64,000 nucleotides of DNA from CAZVWH01 sp964631175 (lineage in GTDB: Bacteria; Planctomycetota; Phycisphaerae; Sedimentisphaerales; Anaerobacaceae), in NCBI GenBank assembly GCA_964631175.1, contig CAZVWH010000003.1, positions 4,576 through 68,575 of the forward strand, given 5' to 3'. This document shows positions 43,079 through 51,300 of this stretch, piece by piece. The notes under the pieces are model-generated. The model made no database searches. It had not been told where the DNA came from and saw only the letters and a program-made list of their open reading frames with translations. Each line of letters starts with the position of its first letter. The first letter of the stretch is position 1. The translations under genes and the position numbers were made by a program.

Positions 43079-44041
43079 ATGGACGAATCGGAATCCAAAA
43101 AGGAAAACCACAACGGCCAAAAACGCAGGTTTGATCCTGAGCTTCTAAAGAAAGGATTGCGTTGTGACCTGGATCAGTACGAGTTTCTCAAACAATGCTC
43201 GGAGAAAGGAGATGAAGGCATAAATGAGTGGAACGAACGGCGAAAAACTAATAGGGAAGAAGATATTTACCTTGAAGGTGCTAAATTTAGTTACACACAT
43301 CTCAACGGTGTAGAACTATGGTATTCGTATTTAAAAAAGGCAGTCTTCTATCATGCGGACCTGAGAGATGCACAGCTTGTTTTCGCCCACCTCGAAGGTG
43401 CTGAGTTCGATCATGTGAAGATGCAAGGTTCAAATTTCCACTTCTCTACAGTTGATGGCGAAACAATATTTTTGGAGTGTAAAATAAACCGCCATACTTG
43501 GTTTTATTGTGTTGGCTTGGATAATGTTAGAATAGATACAGCAACAAAGCAGCTTTTGGAATACAATATCCGGAGGAAGAATTGGGAGGAGTGGTATAAG
43601 CAGCATCCTAAGCTCAAATGGGTAGTTAAGCCTTTTTGGTCGATAAGCGATTATGGTCGGTCAACTGGTCGGATAATAGTTACTTTCTTTGGTCTGGCAC
43701 TTATCTTTGCGAATATTTATTATCATTGGGGCAGGATAGCTCCGCCGGGGATTGTGGAGAATTTATTTATAGATCGAAATGGAATTGTGATACCATCGTG
43801 GCTGGTGCCCTTGCGGACACTATATTTTTCTATTGTGACAATGACGACATTGGGCTTTGGTGATATGTATGCTAATGCGCAAAGTATTTGGGGACATATA
43901 TTGCTGAGCTTGCAGGTGATTTTGGGATATGTTCTTTTGGGTGCATTGGTGACGCGGTTTGCGGTTTTATTTACGGCCGGTGGGCCGGCAGGAAAATTCG
44001 CAGATGAGAAGAAAAATAAACCACAGATTGACACAGATTAA
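43079..44041 (+). CDS. Pentapeptide-repeat/two-TM ion channel protein
   Basis: About 320 residues from ATG 43079 (MDESESKKENHNGQKRRF); a TTG at 43067 is an alternative with GAGGAA upstream. The cytoplasmic N-terminal part has pentapeptide-like turns (AKFSYTHLNGVELWYSYLKK, AVFYHADLRDAQLVFAHLEG, AEFDHVKMQGSNFHFS). The C-terminal part is a two-transmembrane pore unit (IIVTFFGLALIFANIYYHW; then TLYFSIVTMTTLGFGDMYAN and ILLSLQVILGYVLLGALVTRF). TLGFGD is a potassium-selectivity-filter-like loop. Its first codons are duplicated in the upstream tandem repeat, and its last codons fall in a CACAG-type word repeat. Confidence 0.82.
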   Translation: MDESESKKENHNGQKRRFDPELLKKGLRCDLDQYEFLKQCSEKGDEGINEWNERRKTNREEDIYLEGAKFSYTHLNGVELWYSYLKKAVFYHADLRDAQLVFAHLEGAEFDHVKMQGSNFHFSTVDGETIFLECKINRHTWFYCVGLDNVRIDTATKQLLEYNIRRKNWEEWYKQHPKLKWVVKPFWSISDYGRSTGRIIVTFFGLALIFANIYYHWGRIAPPGIVENLFIDRNGIVIPSWLVPLRTLYFSIVTMTTLGFGDMYANAQSIWGHILLSLQVILGYVLLGALVTRFAVLFTAGGPAGKFADEKKNKPQIDTD

Positions 44042-44281
44042 ATAGAAGTAAAAATTGCCACAGAGGACACAGAGGAGCACAGAGAAAATAAATGAAGTTT
44101 AGATGTAGCAATTTATATATGATTTGATGAATTGTCATTGCGAGGCCTGTCTTACAGGCCGTGGCAATCTCTAGCCTTCCAATTATAGAGATTGCTTCGC
44201 TTTGCTCGCAATGACATTAATTGAGCTATAATATAACAAAAGAAAAATCTCTGTGTTCTCTGCGGCATATAGGAATATTGA
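44042..44281. repeat. CACAGAGGACACAG word repeat and CATTGCGAG palindrome
   Basis: 44053-44090 is a word repeat (GCCACAGAGGACACAGAGG, AGCACAGAGAAA) with a related copy at 42251-42282 and a reverse copy near 44251-44270 (CTCTGTGTTCTCTG). 44133-44216 is a palindromic element with perfect 12-base ends TGTCATTGCGAG/CTCGCAATGACA, as at 28525-28605. Confidence 0.75.
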
Positions 44282-44956
44282 ATGTCGAACAATGAAACAA
44301 TAAATCCTGAAACAAGTCACCACTCACCAGTCACTAATCACCAGTCAGTGGCCTGGTGGCATTGGCACAGGCGGTTATATGACTGGGTAATTCATTTTGC
44401 TGACACCAGGCATGGCTCGACGGCTTTATTTTGTCTGAGTTTTGCTGAGTCGAGTTTTTTTCCTGTTCCGCCGGACGTTCTGCTTGCGCCGCTTGCGTTG
44501 GGCGCGCCAAAAAAATGGTTTCGCTTTGCCCTTGCCTGCTCAATAGCCTCGGTGTTTGGTGGTATTCTGGGCTACTTGATCGGGACCTTTTTATGGTCTT
44601 TGATTAGTCCGTGGGCTTATGCTCACCTGGGAGCGATTGGCCTGACAGAAGCAAATTTTACAAAATTTGCAGGCTGGTACGATAAATACGATTTCTGGAT
44701 TGTCTTTACCTGCGGTTTTACGCCTTTGCCGTATAAAGTTTGCACAATATCCGCGGGCGTCGCGAGAATTAACTTCTTAGGATTTCTTATCGCCTCGGCG
44801 GTAAGCCGGTCGGCGAGATTCTTTCTTGTGGCGGGGTTGTTCGGCTGGAAAGGTGAAAAAATACGGCCTGTCATTGAAAAATATTTCAACTGGTTCTCAC
44901 TTGCGTTTGTTGCTCTATTGATTGGCGGATTCCTTGTGATAAAATGGCTGCATTGA
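44282..44956 (+). CDS. YqaA/DedA-type VTT membrane protein
   Basis: A 224-residue polytopic protein of the VTT (SNARE-associated, DedA-like) superfamily. It has STALFCLSFAESSFFPVPPDVLLAPLAL near residue 42, with the typical E-x(5)-P-P-D/E re-entrant region, a Gly-rich GGILGYLIGTFLW segment, and CGFTPLPYKVCTISAGVARIN near 146. VTT proteins are lipid scramblases or related transporters. The first 24 residues (NPETSHHSPVTNHQS) are encoded by a CACCAGTCACTAATCACC word repeat, so the natural N-terminus probably begins near WWHWHRRLYDW. Confidence 0.83.
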   Translation: MSNNETINPETSHHSPVTNHQSVAWWHWHRRLYDWVIHFADTRHGSTALFCLSFAESSFFPVPPDVLLAPLALGAPKKWFRFALACSIASVFGGILGYLIGTFLWSLISPWAYAHLGAIGLTEANFTKFAGWYDKYDFWIVFTCGFTPLPYKVCTISAGVARINFLGFLIASAVSRSARFFLVAGLFGWKGEKIRPVIEKYFNWFSLAFVALLIGGFLVIKWLH

Positions 44957-44958
44957 GA

Positions 44959-44993
44959 GATTAGCCCCCAGATTTACTCTGGGGGTTAAATAT
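44959..44993. repeat. GCTAAATATT-family hairpin
   Basis: GATTAGCCCCCAGATTTACTCTGGGGGTTAAATATT: stem CCCCCAGA/TCTGGGGG with the constant TTAGC and TAAATATT flanks. It lies three bases after the VTT gene and 12 bases before the AMMECR1 start. Confidence 0.72.
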
Positions 44994-45004
44994 TGGGTCA
45001 CATT

Positions 45005-45565
45005 ATGAATGCCAAACAAAAACAAACATTATTAGCGGTTGCGCGTGACACTGTCGAGGCGGTTATTACAGGCGGCTCGATTCCTCAGCCTAAATCGGAC
45101 AATCCTGAACTGAACGCCCATTGCGGCAGCTTTGTGACATTGAAGAACAAAGGAAGATTGCGAGGCTGTATCGGCCAATTCACTTCTGAAGGCCCATTGA
45201 TTGAATTAGTCGGCCAGATGGCAAAGGCCTCGGCAACCGGTGACCCTCGCTTTTTTACTAATCCTATAATGCCCGGCGAAATAAAAGAGTTAGATGTCGA
45301 AATATCGGTTCTGTCGCCACTGCAGCGGACGAATGAGCCGTTGAGTCTGCGCCTTGGAATTGACGGCATCTATATAAAGAAGGGACGTGCCTCCGGCTGC
45401 TTTTTGCCGCAGGTCGCCACCGAGACCGGCTGGAGCAAAGAGGAATTTCTCTCGTACTGCTGCGCACACAAAGCGGGCCTTGCCGCTGACGCCTGGCGTG
45501 ACCCGGATACGGAGGTCTATTTATTTACCGCTGAAGTTTTCAGTGCGGAATTCAAAGACATATAG
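45005..45565 (+). CDS. AMMECR1 family protein (AmmeMemoRadiSam system protein A)
   Basis: A 186-residue protein from ATG 45005 (MNAKQKQTLLAVARDTVEAV). The signature NKGRLRGCIGQF is at about 48-59, followed by ASATGDPRF, DVEISVLSPLQR, GIYIKKGRASGCFLPQVA and HKAGLAADAWRDPDTEVYLF. The family is conserved in bacteria, archaea and eukaryotes and often sits beside a Memo-like protein and a radical SAM enzyme (the AmmeMemoRadiSam set); neither is present here. Biochemical role unsettled. Confidence 0.88.
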   Translation: MNAKQKQTLLAVARDTVEAVITGGSIPQPKSDNPELNAHCGSFVTLKNKGRLRGCIGQFTSEGPLIELVGQMAKASATGDPRFFTNPIMPGEIKELDVEISVLSPLQRTNEPLSLRLGIDGIYIKKGRASGCFLPQVATETGWSKEEFLSYCCAHKAGLAADAWRDPDTEVYLFTAEVFSAEFKDI

Positions 45566-45764
45566 GTAGCAATCGTATAGGAGAATTCTACGGTTCATAC
45601 AAAGCAAATTTCTAGGGGATTTGCGTCTGTAGTATTACGAAGAAGTCCCTCATCGCCGTCCTTCTCCGTAGAAGTTATACTACGAAGTCCGATAGGGGAT
45701 GCCTTACTCCCATTAGGGACACCTTACGGTGGGCAGATAAATGCCGGCGACGGCTAAATTTTTC
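45566..45764. other. Short repeat-rich spacer between AMMECR1 and panB
   Basis: About 200 bases with related words CTACGGTTCAT, GTAGTATTACGAAGAAGTC and CTTCTCCGTAGAAGTTATACTACGAAG, which form overlapping palindromes. A decayed GCTAAATATT-type end (GCCGGCGACGGCTAAATTTTT, two words) lies at 45742-45763 and may end the convergent transcripts. Confidence 0.5.
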
Positions 45765-46619
45765 TTAGGATGTGTCTTTCAGTAATTGCTCGAGCTTTTC
45801 AAGCTCACCAGATTTTATATGGTAGCTGTGCTCGACGTCGGGAAATTGGCCTCTCTTTACCTCTTTGCTATAAGTGCTAAACGCATCAATTGTATTCTTA
45901 GCTAAATTGCCGTAGCTCTTTGCGAATTTTGGGCCTGGCCCTTGTGTCAAACCTAAAATATCATGTGCAATCAGGATTTGTCCGTCACAGCCAGGTCCGG
46001 AGCCACAGCCAATGACAGGTACTTCGCAGCGTTTTGTGATTATTTCTGCTACCTCGGCAGCGGTTCCTTCAATCAGTAGTGAGTCGGCCCCGGCAGCGAC
46101 CATTTGCTCAGCAAGGCTTATTAGCTCCATTGCCATATCTGCCGTTGTAGCCTCAGCCTTGAACCGACCAATCTTGCCGATACTCTGCGGCCTTATTCCA
46201 ATATGTGCCATCACAGCTATACCGGCATCGCTCACTGCTTTAATAATGTCGATATGTGCATTGGTAACTTCGAGCTTAACCATTTGTGCTCCGGCTTCGA
46301 CAACGAATCGACCTGCGTTTTTCACAGCCTCGGCTCGGCTAACTTGATAAGATAGGAAGGGTAAATCGGCGACAAGATATAAATCTGGTGCGCCTCGGCG
46401 AACTGCGGCAGTTATTGCTACCATAAAGTCCATTGTAGCAGGTAGCGTTGAATCAAAGCCGAGTACCACCTGAGCTGCGGAATCGCCCACCAATATCATC
46501 TGTATATCGCTTTGAGAGAGAAGCTTGGCTGTAGTGTAATCATAACAACTAACTGCAACAATCCTGTGATTTTGACGTTTGGCTGTCAGTAAATCAGCAA
46601 TTGTAATTTTAGTACCCAT
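45765..46619 (-). CDS. panB: 3-methyl-2-oxobutanoate hydroxymethyltransferase (ketopantoate hydroxymethyltransferase)
   Basis: A 284-residue TIM-barrel enzyme of pantothenate and coenzyme A synthesis; it adds a hydroxymethyl group from methylene-THF to 2-oxoisovalerate. Landmarks are ITIADLLTAKRQNHRIVAVSC at the start, VGDSAAQVVLGFDSTLPAT (metal Asp), GAQMVKLEV, MAHIGIRPQS and GSGPGCDGQILIAHDILGLT. Length matches the family. No panC or panD lies in the window. The upstream region is AT-rich and probably holds its promoter. Confidence 0.93.
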   Translation of the reverse strand: MGTKITIADLLTAKRQNHRIVAVSCYDYTTAKLLSQSDIQMILVGDSAAQVVLGFDSTLPATMDFMVAITAAVRRGAPDLYLVADLPFLSYQVSRAEAVKNAGRFVVEAGAQMVKLEVTNAHIDIIKAVSDAGIAVMAHIGIRPQSIGKIGRFKAEATTADMAMELISLAEQMVAAGADSLLIEGTAAEVAEIITKRCEVPVIGCGSGPGCDGQILIAHDILGLTQGPGPKFAKSYGNLAKNTIDAFSTYSKEVKRGQFPDVEHSYHIKSGELEKLEQLLKDTS

Positions 46620-47091
46620 ATCAGTCTGCCCGAAAAAATGTATTGAAGATATAACAGGGTTTCAGTTAAAATATGAGAACAATATACTTTTATCAAGCGT
46701 AAAATAAACGTAATAAAAGATTGTATTTTTTAAGGCTTTTAGAAAAAGCTATAGAAAAAAATAGGTTTTTCAGAATTAATGACTTGATTTTAAACGAAAA
46801 AAATGTAATTGTTCTAAATCTGTTTTTTTTCAACAAAGTTTCACTAAAGAAATATTTGTAATTTGTTCGATTATAGTTTATAAGCGCACAAATAGCTTTT
46901 CATCACCCTCCTCCGAAGCCAGATTCCGTTTTTTCGAGAATCTGGCTTTTTTATACAGACGCACGTTAGAACAGGCAAGCCACAAAAATTCCCAACGTTA
47001 AACTGGGAAATAATAAAGCTGGGATAACCATCAGGGGGTCCGTTACTGAGCAAGTAGGCAAAAGTTTGGTGGTAGTAAATTTGAAAATAAT
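46620..47091. other. AT-rich gene-free region between panB and the GH130 gene
   Basis: About 470 bases. 46640-46880 is very AT-rich with long A and T tracts and probably drives panB leftwards. A plus-oriented intrinsic terminator lies at 46916-46952. 46990-47020 holds a small hairpin TTCCCA-ACGTTAAAC-TGGGAA. A 60-codon minus-strand frame here has no support. Confidence 0.5.
46916..46952 (+). terminator. Orphan intrinsic terminator
   Basis: AAGCCAGATTC (46916-46926) pairs perfectly with GAATCTGGCTT (46938-46948) and is followed by TTTT. It is oriented on the plus strand, yet both neighbouring genes are on the minus strand, so it would end an unannotated plus-strand transcript. Confidence 0.8.
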
Positions 47092-48051
47092 TTATTCATT
47101 TGTTTTCGGACAAGACATAATATAGTCCAGACAATCGCCTAAATTAGCTGTTGCAGCAGCAATAGTACAGTCAGCTGCACCGTAATAGAGGATGAGCTGA
47201 TTAGTTTCTTTGTGAACGACAGCGCCGGTAGGGAACACTACACCCCCAACATCACCGACTCGTTCGTAATATGCCTCAGGTCCTAAGACCCATTCATCGC
47301 TTCGGCGTAGAACTTTCCAGGGTGCGTTCAGTTCCAAAAGTGCCAGTCCAACACGGTATATTTGCCCCGCAGTAGTGCTGCGGACGCCGTGATAGAATAT
47401 CAACCAGCCGTGTGGTGTTTCTATAGGCTGGCAAGCCAGCCCCACTCTGTGGCAGTCCCAGTAGGCTGCTCTTGTTCTAATCAGTAATTGATGGTCGCCC
47501 CAATGCTTCAGATCCGGTGAGAAACTCAGCCAAATGTGCGCCTCGCCTCGGACAATGGGGCGGTGGATGAGTGCAAATCGCCCATTAAATCTGCGAGGAA
47601 AGAGGCATGCATCTTTATCCTCGGGCGGCAAAAGAGCACCCAGCCGGGCAAAAGTCCTGAAATTTTTAGTAATCGCCAGCGAAATTACCGGACCACCCTC
47701 GCTGAAAGAAACATAAGTCACGGCGAATTGCTTTTGCTCTTCGAGCCAGACAATGCGTGGGTCTTCCAGACCCCACTTTTCCTCACGAGAGCTTTGGTCA
47801 GCCTCCAGCGTTGGCTCAGGGTCGATTTGCCAGTTTGTAAAGCCGTTGGTACTGCGGGCTACTGTTAAATGCGAAAAGCCACGCATGTCCTCCACGCGAA
47901 CCAGCAGCAGCGTCTCGGAATTAAACTTCGCCGACGCCGGATTAAAGACCGCATTCGCCGGGTAAGGCCAATCTTCCGGCGATAGGACCGGATTATTGTC
48001 AAATTTCTTAAAGAGGTCGTGTGCTTTTTGTGCCTGTGAAAGCTCGGCCAT
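47092..48051 (-). CDS. Glycoside hydrolase family 130 phosphorylase
   Basis: A 319-residue five-bladed beta-propeller enzyme. GH130 motifs are visible: NPVLSPEDWPYPANAVFNPAS near residue 20, LLVRVEDMRGFSHLTVARS near 49, GLEDPRIVWLEEQKQFAVTYV near 93, WLIFYHGVRS near 215 and LILYYGAADCTIAAA near 291. Members phosphorolyse beta-mannosides (mannosyl-glucose, mannobiose, mannosyl-N-acetylglucosamine). The exact substrate cannot be told from sequence. AGGA lies before the ATG. No carbohydrate transporter is adjacent. Confidence 0.9.
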   Translation of the reverse strand: MAELSQAQKAHDLFKKFDNNPVLSPEDWPYPANAVFNPASAKFNSETLLLVRVEDMRGFSHLTVARSTNGFTNWQIDPEPTLEADQSSREEKWGLEDPRIVWLEEQKQFAVTYVSFSEGGPVISLAITKNFRTFARLGALLPPEDKDACLFPRRFNGRFALIHRPIVRGEAHIWLSFSPDLKHWGDHQLLIRTRAAYWDCHRVGLACQPIETPHGWLIFYHGVRSTTAGQIYRVGLALLELNAPWKVLRRSDEWVLGPEAYYERVGDVGGVVFPTGAVVHKETNQLILYYGAADCTIAAATANLGDCLDYIMSCPKTNE

Positions 48052-48227
48052 AGCTTAGTTCCTAAAACATCGTCCAAATTCCAGACCAAAAGCTAAGACA
48101 AACATACAATAACGCCTTGGATAAAAAGGTTTTTTTAGTATTGTTCCATCTTACATTATTACCTAACATAAATCGGCAAGATAGACAATTTCCTGTAGGT
48201 GAAAGTGATAATTAGACACGGCCTTAT

Positions 48228-48253
48228 AAAAAAAAACCACCTCGGGCAGGTTA
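48228..48253 (-). terminator. Minus-strand intrinsic terminator of the exporter gene
   Basis: On the minus strand AACCTGCCCGAGGTGGTT folds into a short hairpin and is followed by nine T. It lies about 65 bases after the stop at 48318. Confidence 0.6.
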
Positions 48254-48317
48254 TTTAACAAATAGCGAAGGATATTGCAATTTATGGTCCTCTATGCTGC
48301 TTACACTCGTATATTGG

Positions 48318-50453
48318 TTATGCCTTTACCAGTTGTGTTTCACACAAGCTTTGATACAAAGTACACGTCTGAATCAGCTCCTCGTGCTGGCCTTGATCAA
48401 TAATTTGCCCACCATCCATTACTACTATCACGTCTGCGGTAATAACGGTGCTGAATCTATGAGCGATTAAAAAAGTGGTTCTGTCTTGCATAATTTTTTC
48501 TATGGCTTTATGAATTTTGGCCTCGCTGTCGGCGTCAACCTGGCTGGTCGCTTCATCAAAAATTAAAATAGAGGGATTCTTCAGAATCGCTCTGGCGATA
48601 ATGATTCTTTGCAACTGGCCGCCGCTAAGGCCGACGCCTTGCTCACCGATAATTGTTTCATAGCCTTTGGGCAGAGGCACAATAAATTCGTGAGCAAACG
48701 CATGTTTGGATGCATTAACTATTTCCTTTCTGGTGGTATCCGGTTTGCCATACGCGATATTTTCAGCGATAGTAGCATTGAATGTTACTACATTTTGTGT
48801 AACCATTCCTATCTGGTCTCGCAAACTGGATAGAGTTGCATTACGAATATCATTTCCGTCTATTAGTACCTGGCCGAAATCAGGGTCGTAAAATCTCGGT
48901 ATTAGATTTGCCAGCGTTGTTTTACCTGAGCCGTTAGGTCCCACTATAGCGATATTATATCCGGCGGGCACGACAAGATTGACTCCCTTTAATACCGGCT
49001 GGTCTGCTCCGGGATATGTAAATACGACATCTTTGAATTCTATTTGCTTTTTCAAAGGTGGCAGTTCCATCGCTGTGGGTTCTTCAGACTCAACCGGCGC
49101 ATCTATGACCGCAAAAACCCTTTCAGAAGCGGCATTTGCCTCCTGTATCTTGTTCCAGATATCAGAAGTCTTTCTCGCCGACTCGGCAGCGACTCCCAAT
49201 AAAATCAACAAGCCGAAGAATTCAGGACCGTCTATATCGCCGGCAGCAACCCACTGTGCTCCGATTATTAATGCTGCTGAACCTGCTGCCATTCCGAGCA
49301 CTTCCAGCACCGGTGTAGTTGCAGCATCAACTTTTGAAATCTTTAGCAATTGTTTTAACAATCTGTTGTTTATCGCCTTGAAAGACTCTCGCTCATACTC
49401 GTGGCGGTTATAGACCTTGACAACTTTGAGCCCAGCCATTGCTTGCTGAAGCTTTGCCAGCATTAGCGAGCTGGCCATCAGCGATTTCCTTGTGGCACGT
49501 TTCATTTTTCCGCCGAAAACAAACACTAATCCCAGCACGAACGGTGCACCGCATAAGAAAATCACCGTCAACTGCCAGTTCAGCCACATCGCTGCTGCCA
49601 CCATAAAAAAGGCATTCAGCGGCTCTCGAAGTGCCTTGCCAAGCATTATTTTAACTGCCTTTCCCATGACACTTGTATCGTTGATGATTCTACTAACCGT
49701 GTCACTCGGGCGCTCACTTGCGAAAAATCCGACTGGCATATCCAGGGCGTGTCCGAAGGTCTCCTCCCGCAAATGGTTTATTCCTATCTGTACCACTTTT
49801 TGAGCCGTGTATTCCTGATAGAATTTTGCCAGACATCTAATTATTGTAAAGGCACCCATCAACAATACGATAAAGATTACCGTTTTTGTTTTGTTTTCCT
49901 TGGTCTGCTCTCTTGGTAACAAGTCCAAGGCTTTTTCCAAATGGTCCACATAAAAGGGTTTTGGGCCTGTATTGAATATCAGCATTTTCGTGTCAATTGC
50001 GTTTTCACTATTGACCCGCCGTAGCTGAACTGTAAAGTCCGTGTTTGCAGGTGCGTTGGCAAGTACTTCGAGCAGCTTAGCACGAGGAATTTGTTGTCCC
50101 CCTTCAACCAAAAACCCGCCGGCTCCAATAATAATGTCGGTCTCTTGCAGCCCTGTGTTTAGCGCGGAACTATCTTCGTCGATATTCGTTACGAGCAGGC
50201 TGTAAGAGACATCGGATACAGCAAAATCCGTTATTTCCGGCACAGAGAAGGTTATGCCATATCGGTACGAGCAGAGTTTTCTTTCCACCCAGCCGTGCAA
50301 GCCTTCATCGCCCATCATCACTTTCAAAAGCGGTATTACCGTCACAAAACTAATCGACAACAGTAAAGAGACTACCATTGCGCTGACGAGGACAACAATA
50401 ATCCGTGGCCACTGCGGCCAGACATACTTGAATATGCGTTTGAAACTCTTCAT
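48318..50453 (-). CDS. MsbA-like ABC exporter with extracytoplasmic PDZ-like domain
   Basis: A 711-residue half-transporter, about 120 residues longer than MsbA. After the first transmembrane helix (IIVVLVSAMVVSLLLSISFV, about 18-37) comes a loop of roughly 160 residues. Its part at about 83-165 (LLVTNIDEDSSALNTGL, DIIIGAGGFLVEGG, LLEVLANAPANTDFTVQLRRV) has the PDZ pattern. The other helices follow, then the ATPase: Walker A GPNGSGKTTLANLIPRFYDP, signature LSGGQLQRIIIARAIL, Walker B ILIFDEATSQVD and AHRFSTV. It probably flips a lipid, such as lipid A or a planctomycete-specific lipid. PDZ presence is inferred by pattern. Confidence 0.88.
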   Translation of the reverse strand: MKSFKRIFKYVWPQWPRIIVVLVSAMVVSLLLSISFVTVIPLLKVMMGDEGLHGWVERKLCSYRYGITFSVPEITDFAVSDVSYSLLVTNIDEDSSALNTGLQETDIIIGAGGFLVEGGQQIPRAKLLEVLANAPANTDFTVQLRRVNSENAIDTKMLIFNTGPKPFYVDHLEKALDLLPREQTKENKTKTVIFIVLLMGAFTIIRCLAKFYQEYTAQKVVQIGINHLREETFGHALDMPVGFFASERPSDTVSRIINDTSVMGKAVKIMLGKALREPLNAFFMVAAAMWLNWQLTVIFLCGAPFVLGLVFVFGGKMKRATRKSLMASSLMLAKLQQAMAGLKVVKVYNRHEYERESFKAINNRLLKQLLKISKVDAATTPVLEVLGMAAGSAALIIGAQWVAAGDIDGPEFFGLLILLGVAAESARKTSDIWNKIQEANAASERVFAVIDAPVESEEPTAMELPPLKKQIEFKDVVFTYPGADQPVLKGVNLVVPAGYNIAIVGPNGSGKTTLANLIPRFYDPDFGQVLIDGNDIRNATLSSLRDQIGMVTQNVVTFNATIAENIAYGKPDTTRKEIVNASKHAFAHEFIVPLPKGYETIIGEQGVGLSGGQLQRIIIARAILKNPSILIFDEATSQVDADSEAKIHKAIEKIMQDRTTFLIAHRFSTVITADVIVVMDGGQIIDQGQHEELIQTCTLYQSLCETQLVKA

Positions 50454-50538
50454 TCAATATGTTCCACTATAACATAGCTTGGAGCATTTGATCTTCTCCT
50501 GCTGTGTGTTATACACTATATATTTAGGTCAGAGTACA

Positions 50539-51129
50539 CTAACAAAACCGACTTCGTCGGTTCAGCAATTTCCAGCCCGACGGCAAAAGGAATGCAGCCA
50601 GCGCTATCTTCAATAGGTCACCAATAATAAAAGGATACAATCCCACAATTAATACGTTCTTGCTGAAGCCCATTAGGCAGCTCAGCCAGAGCAGGCCGAA
50701 AATGTATAGTGTTATGTTTCCGAGAGCCATCGCCAGGATGGTAGTCTCAATTCGCCGGTCCCATTCTCTCTCAGCCAATAGTCCCGTGATATAGGCTGCG
50801 ACAACGAAACCGACCAGATAGCCGCCGGTCGGTCCTAAGAGTATCGAAAAACCACCTCCTAAGGCAAATATACCGAGTCCTGTTATTCCCATCATTATGT
50901 ACAGAAGCACAGATAAGCCGCCGCGCCAAGCTCCAAATAGCACTCCCACCATAAGCACTGCAAAGGTTTGGCCGGTAATGGGAACGGGGCTAAAAGGCAG
51001 GAAAATCCTCAGTTGGGCACTAACGGCAATGAATAAAGAGCCGCCGATAATCAAAGCGACATCATAAAGGCCGGCGTATATCTTCATAGACGGCCGAAAC
51101 AAACCTGCATAGGTCACATTTGTCAACAT
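50539..51129 (-). CDS. bioY: Biotin transporter BioY (S component of an ECF importer)
   Basis: A 196-residue polytopic protein with BioY motifs: LRIFLPFSPVPITGQTFAVL near residue 41, LYIMMGITGLGIFALGGG near 76, GPTGGYLVGFVVAAYITGLLAE near 99 and YPFIIGDLLKIALAAFLLP near 165. It takes up biotin, alone or with the EcfAT energising module, which is not in this window. An internal ATG (MKIYAGLYD, 51087) is a possible alternative start. It is preceded by a TAACCA-type word repeat. Confidence 0.9.
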   Translation of the reverse strand: MLTNVTYAGLFRPSMKIYAGLYDVALIIGGSLFIAVSAQLRIFLPFSPVPITGQTFAVLMVGVLFGAWRGGLSVLLYIMMGITGLGIFALGGGFSILLGPTGGYLVGFVVAAYITGLLAEREWDRRIETTILAMALGNITLYIFGLLWLSCLMGFSKNVLIVGLYPFIIGDLLKIALAAFLLPSGWKLLNRRSRFC

Positions 51130-51137
51130 ATCTGCTA

Positions 51138-51182
51138 CACCAATTGGTTACTGGTTACTGGTAATTACCAATTACCAATAGC
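51138..51182. repeat. TTACTGG/AATTACC word repeat
   Basis: CCAATTGGTTACTGGTTAC, TGGTAATTACC and AATTACCAATA: the same vocabulary as 2101-2206, 4190-4250 and 52823-52907. Confidence 0.72.
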
Positions 51183-51264
51183 CAAAGATTATATTAAAAC
51201 TTTTCCTTATGTCAAATGCTGAAACGTCAACTTTTGTAAAACCAACCATCCTCTGCAGCAAAAG

Positions 51265-51299
51265 GGGTGAATAACCGGCACCGCGGGGGTGCCGGCTAA
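51265..51299. repeat. GCTAAA-type hairpin at the mnmE 3' end
   Basis: AACCGGCACCGCGGGGGTGCCGGCTAAAC: stem CCGGCACC/GGTGCCGG followed by CTAAAC, a variant of the family; it touches the mnmE stop codon at 51301. Confidence 0.65.
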
Positions 51300-51300
51300 A

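Noticed and set aside
46960..47050. Possible c-di-GMP-I (GEMM-type) riboswitch on the plus strand
   Set aside because: CAGGCAAGCC, a hairpin and AAAGC are spaced somewhat like the aptamer, but key conserved bases are missing and no plus-strand gene follows.
46871..47053. A 60-codon minus-strand frame between panB and GH130
   Set aside because: It runs over the orphan terminator stem and has no family resemblance.
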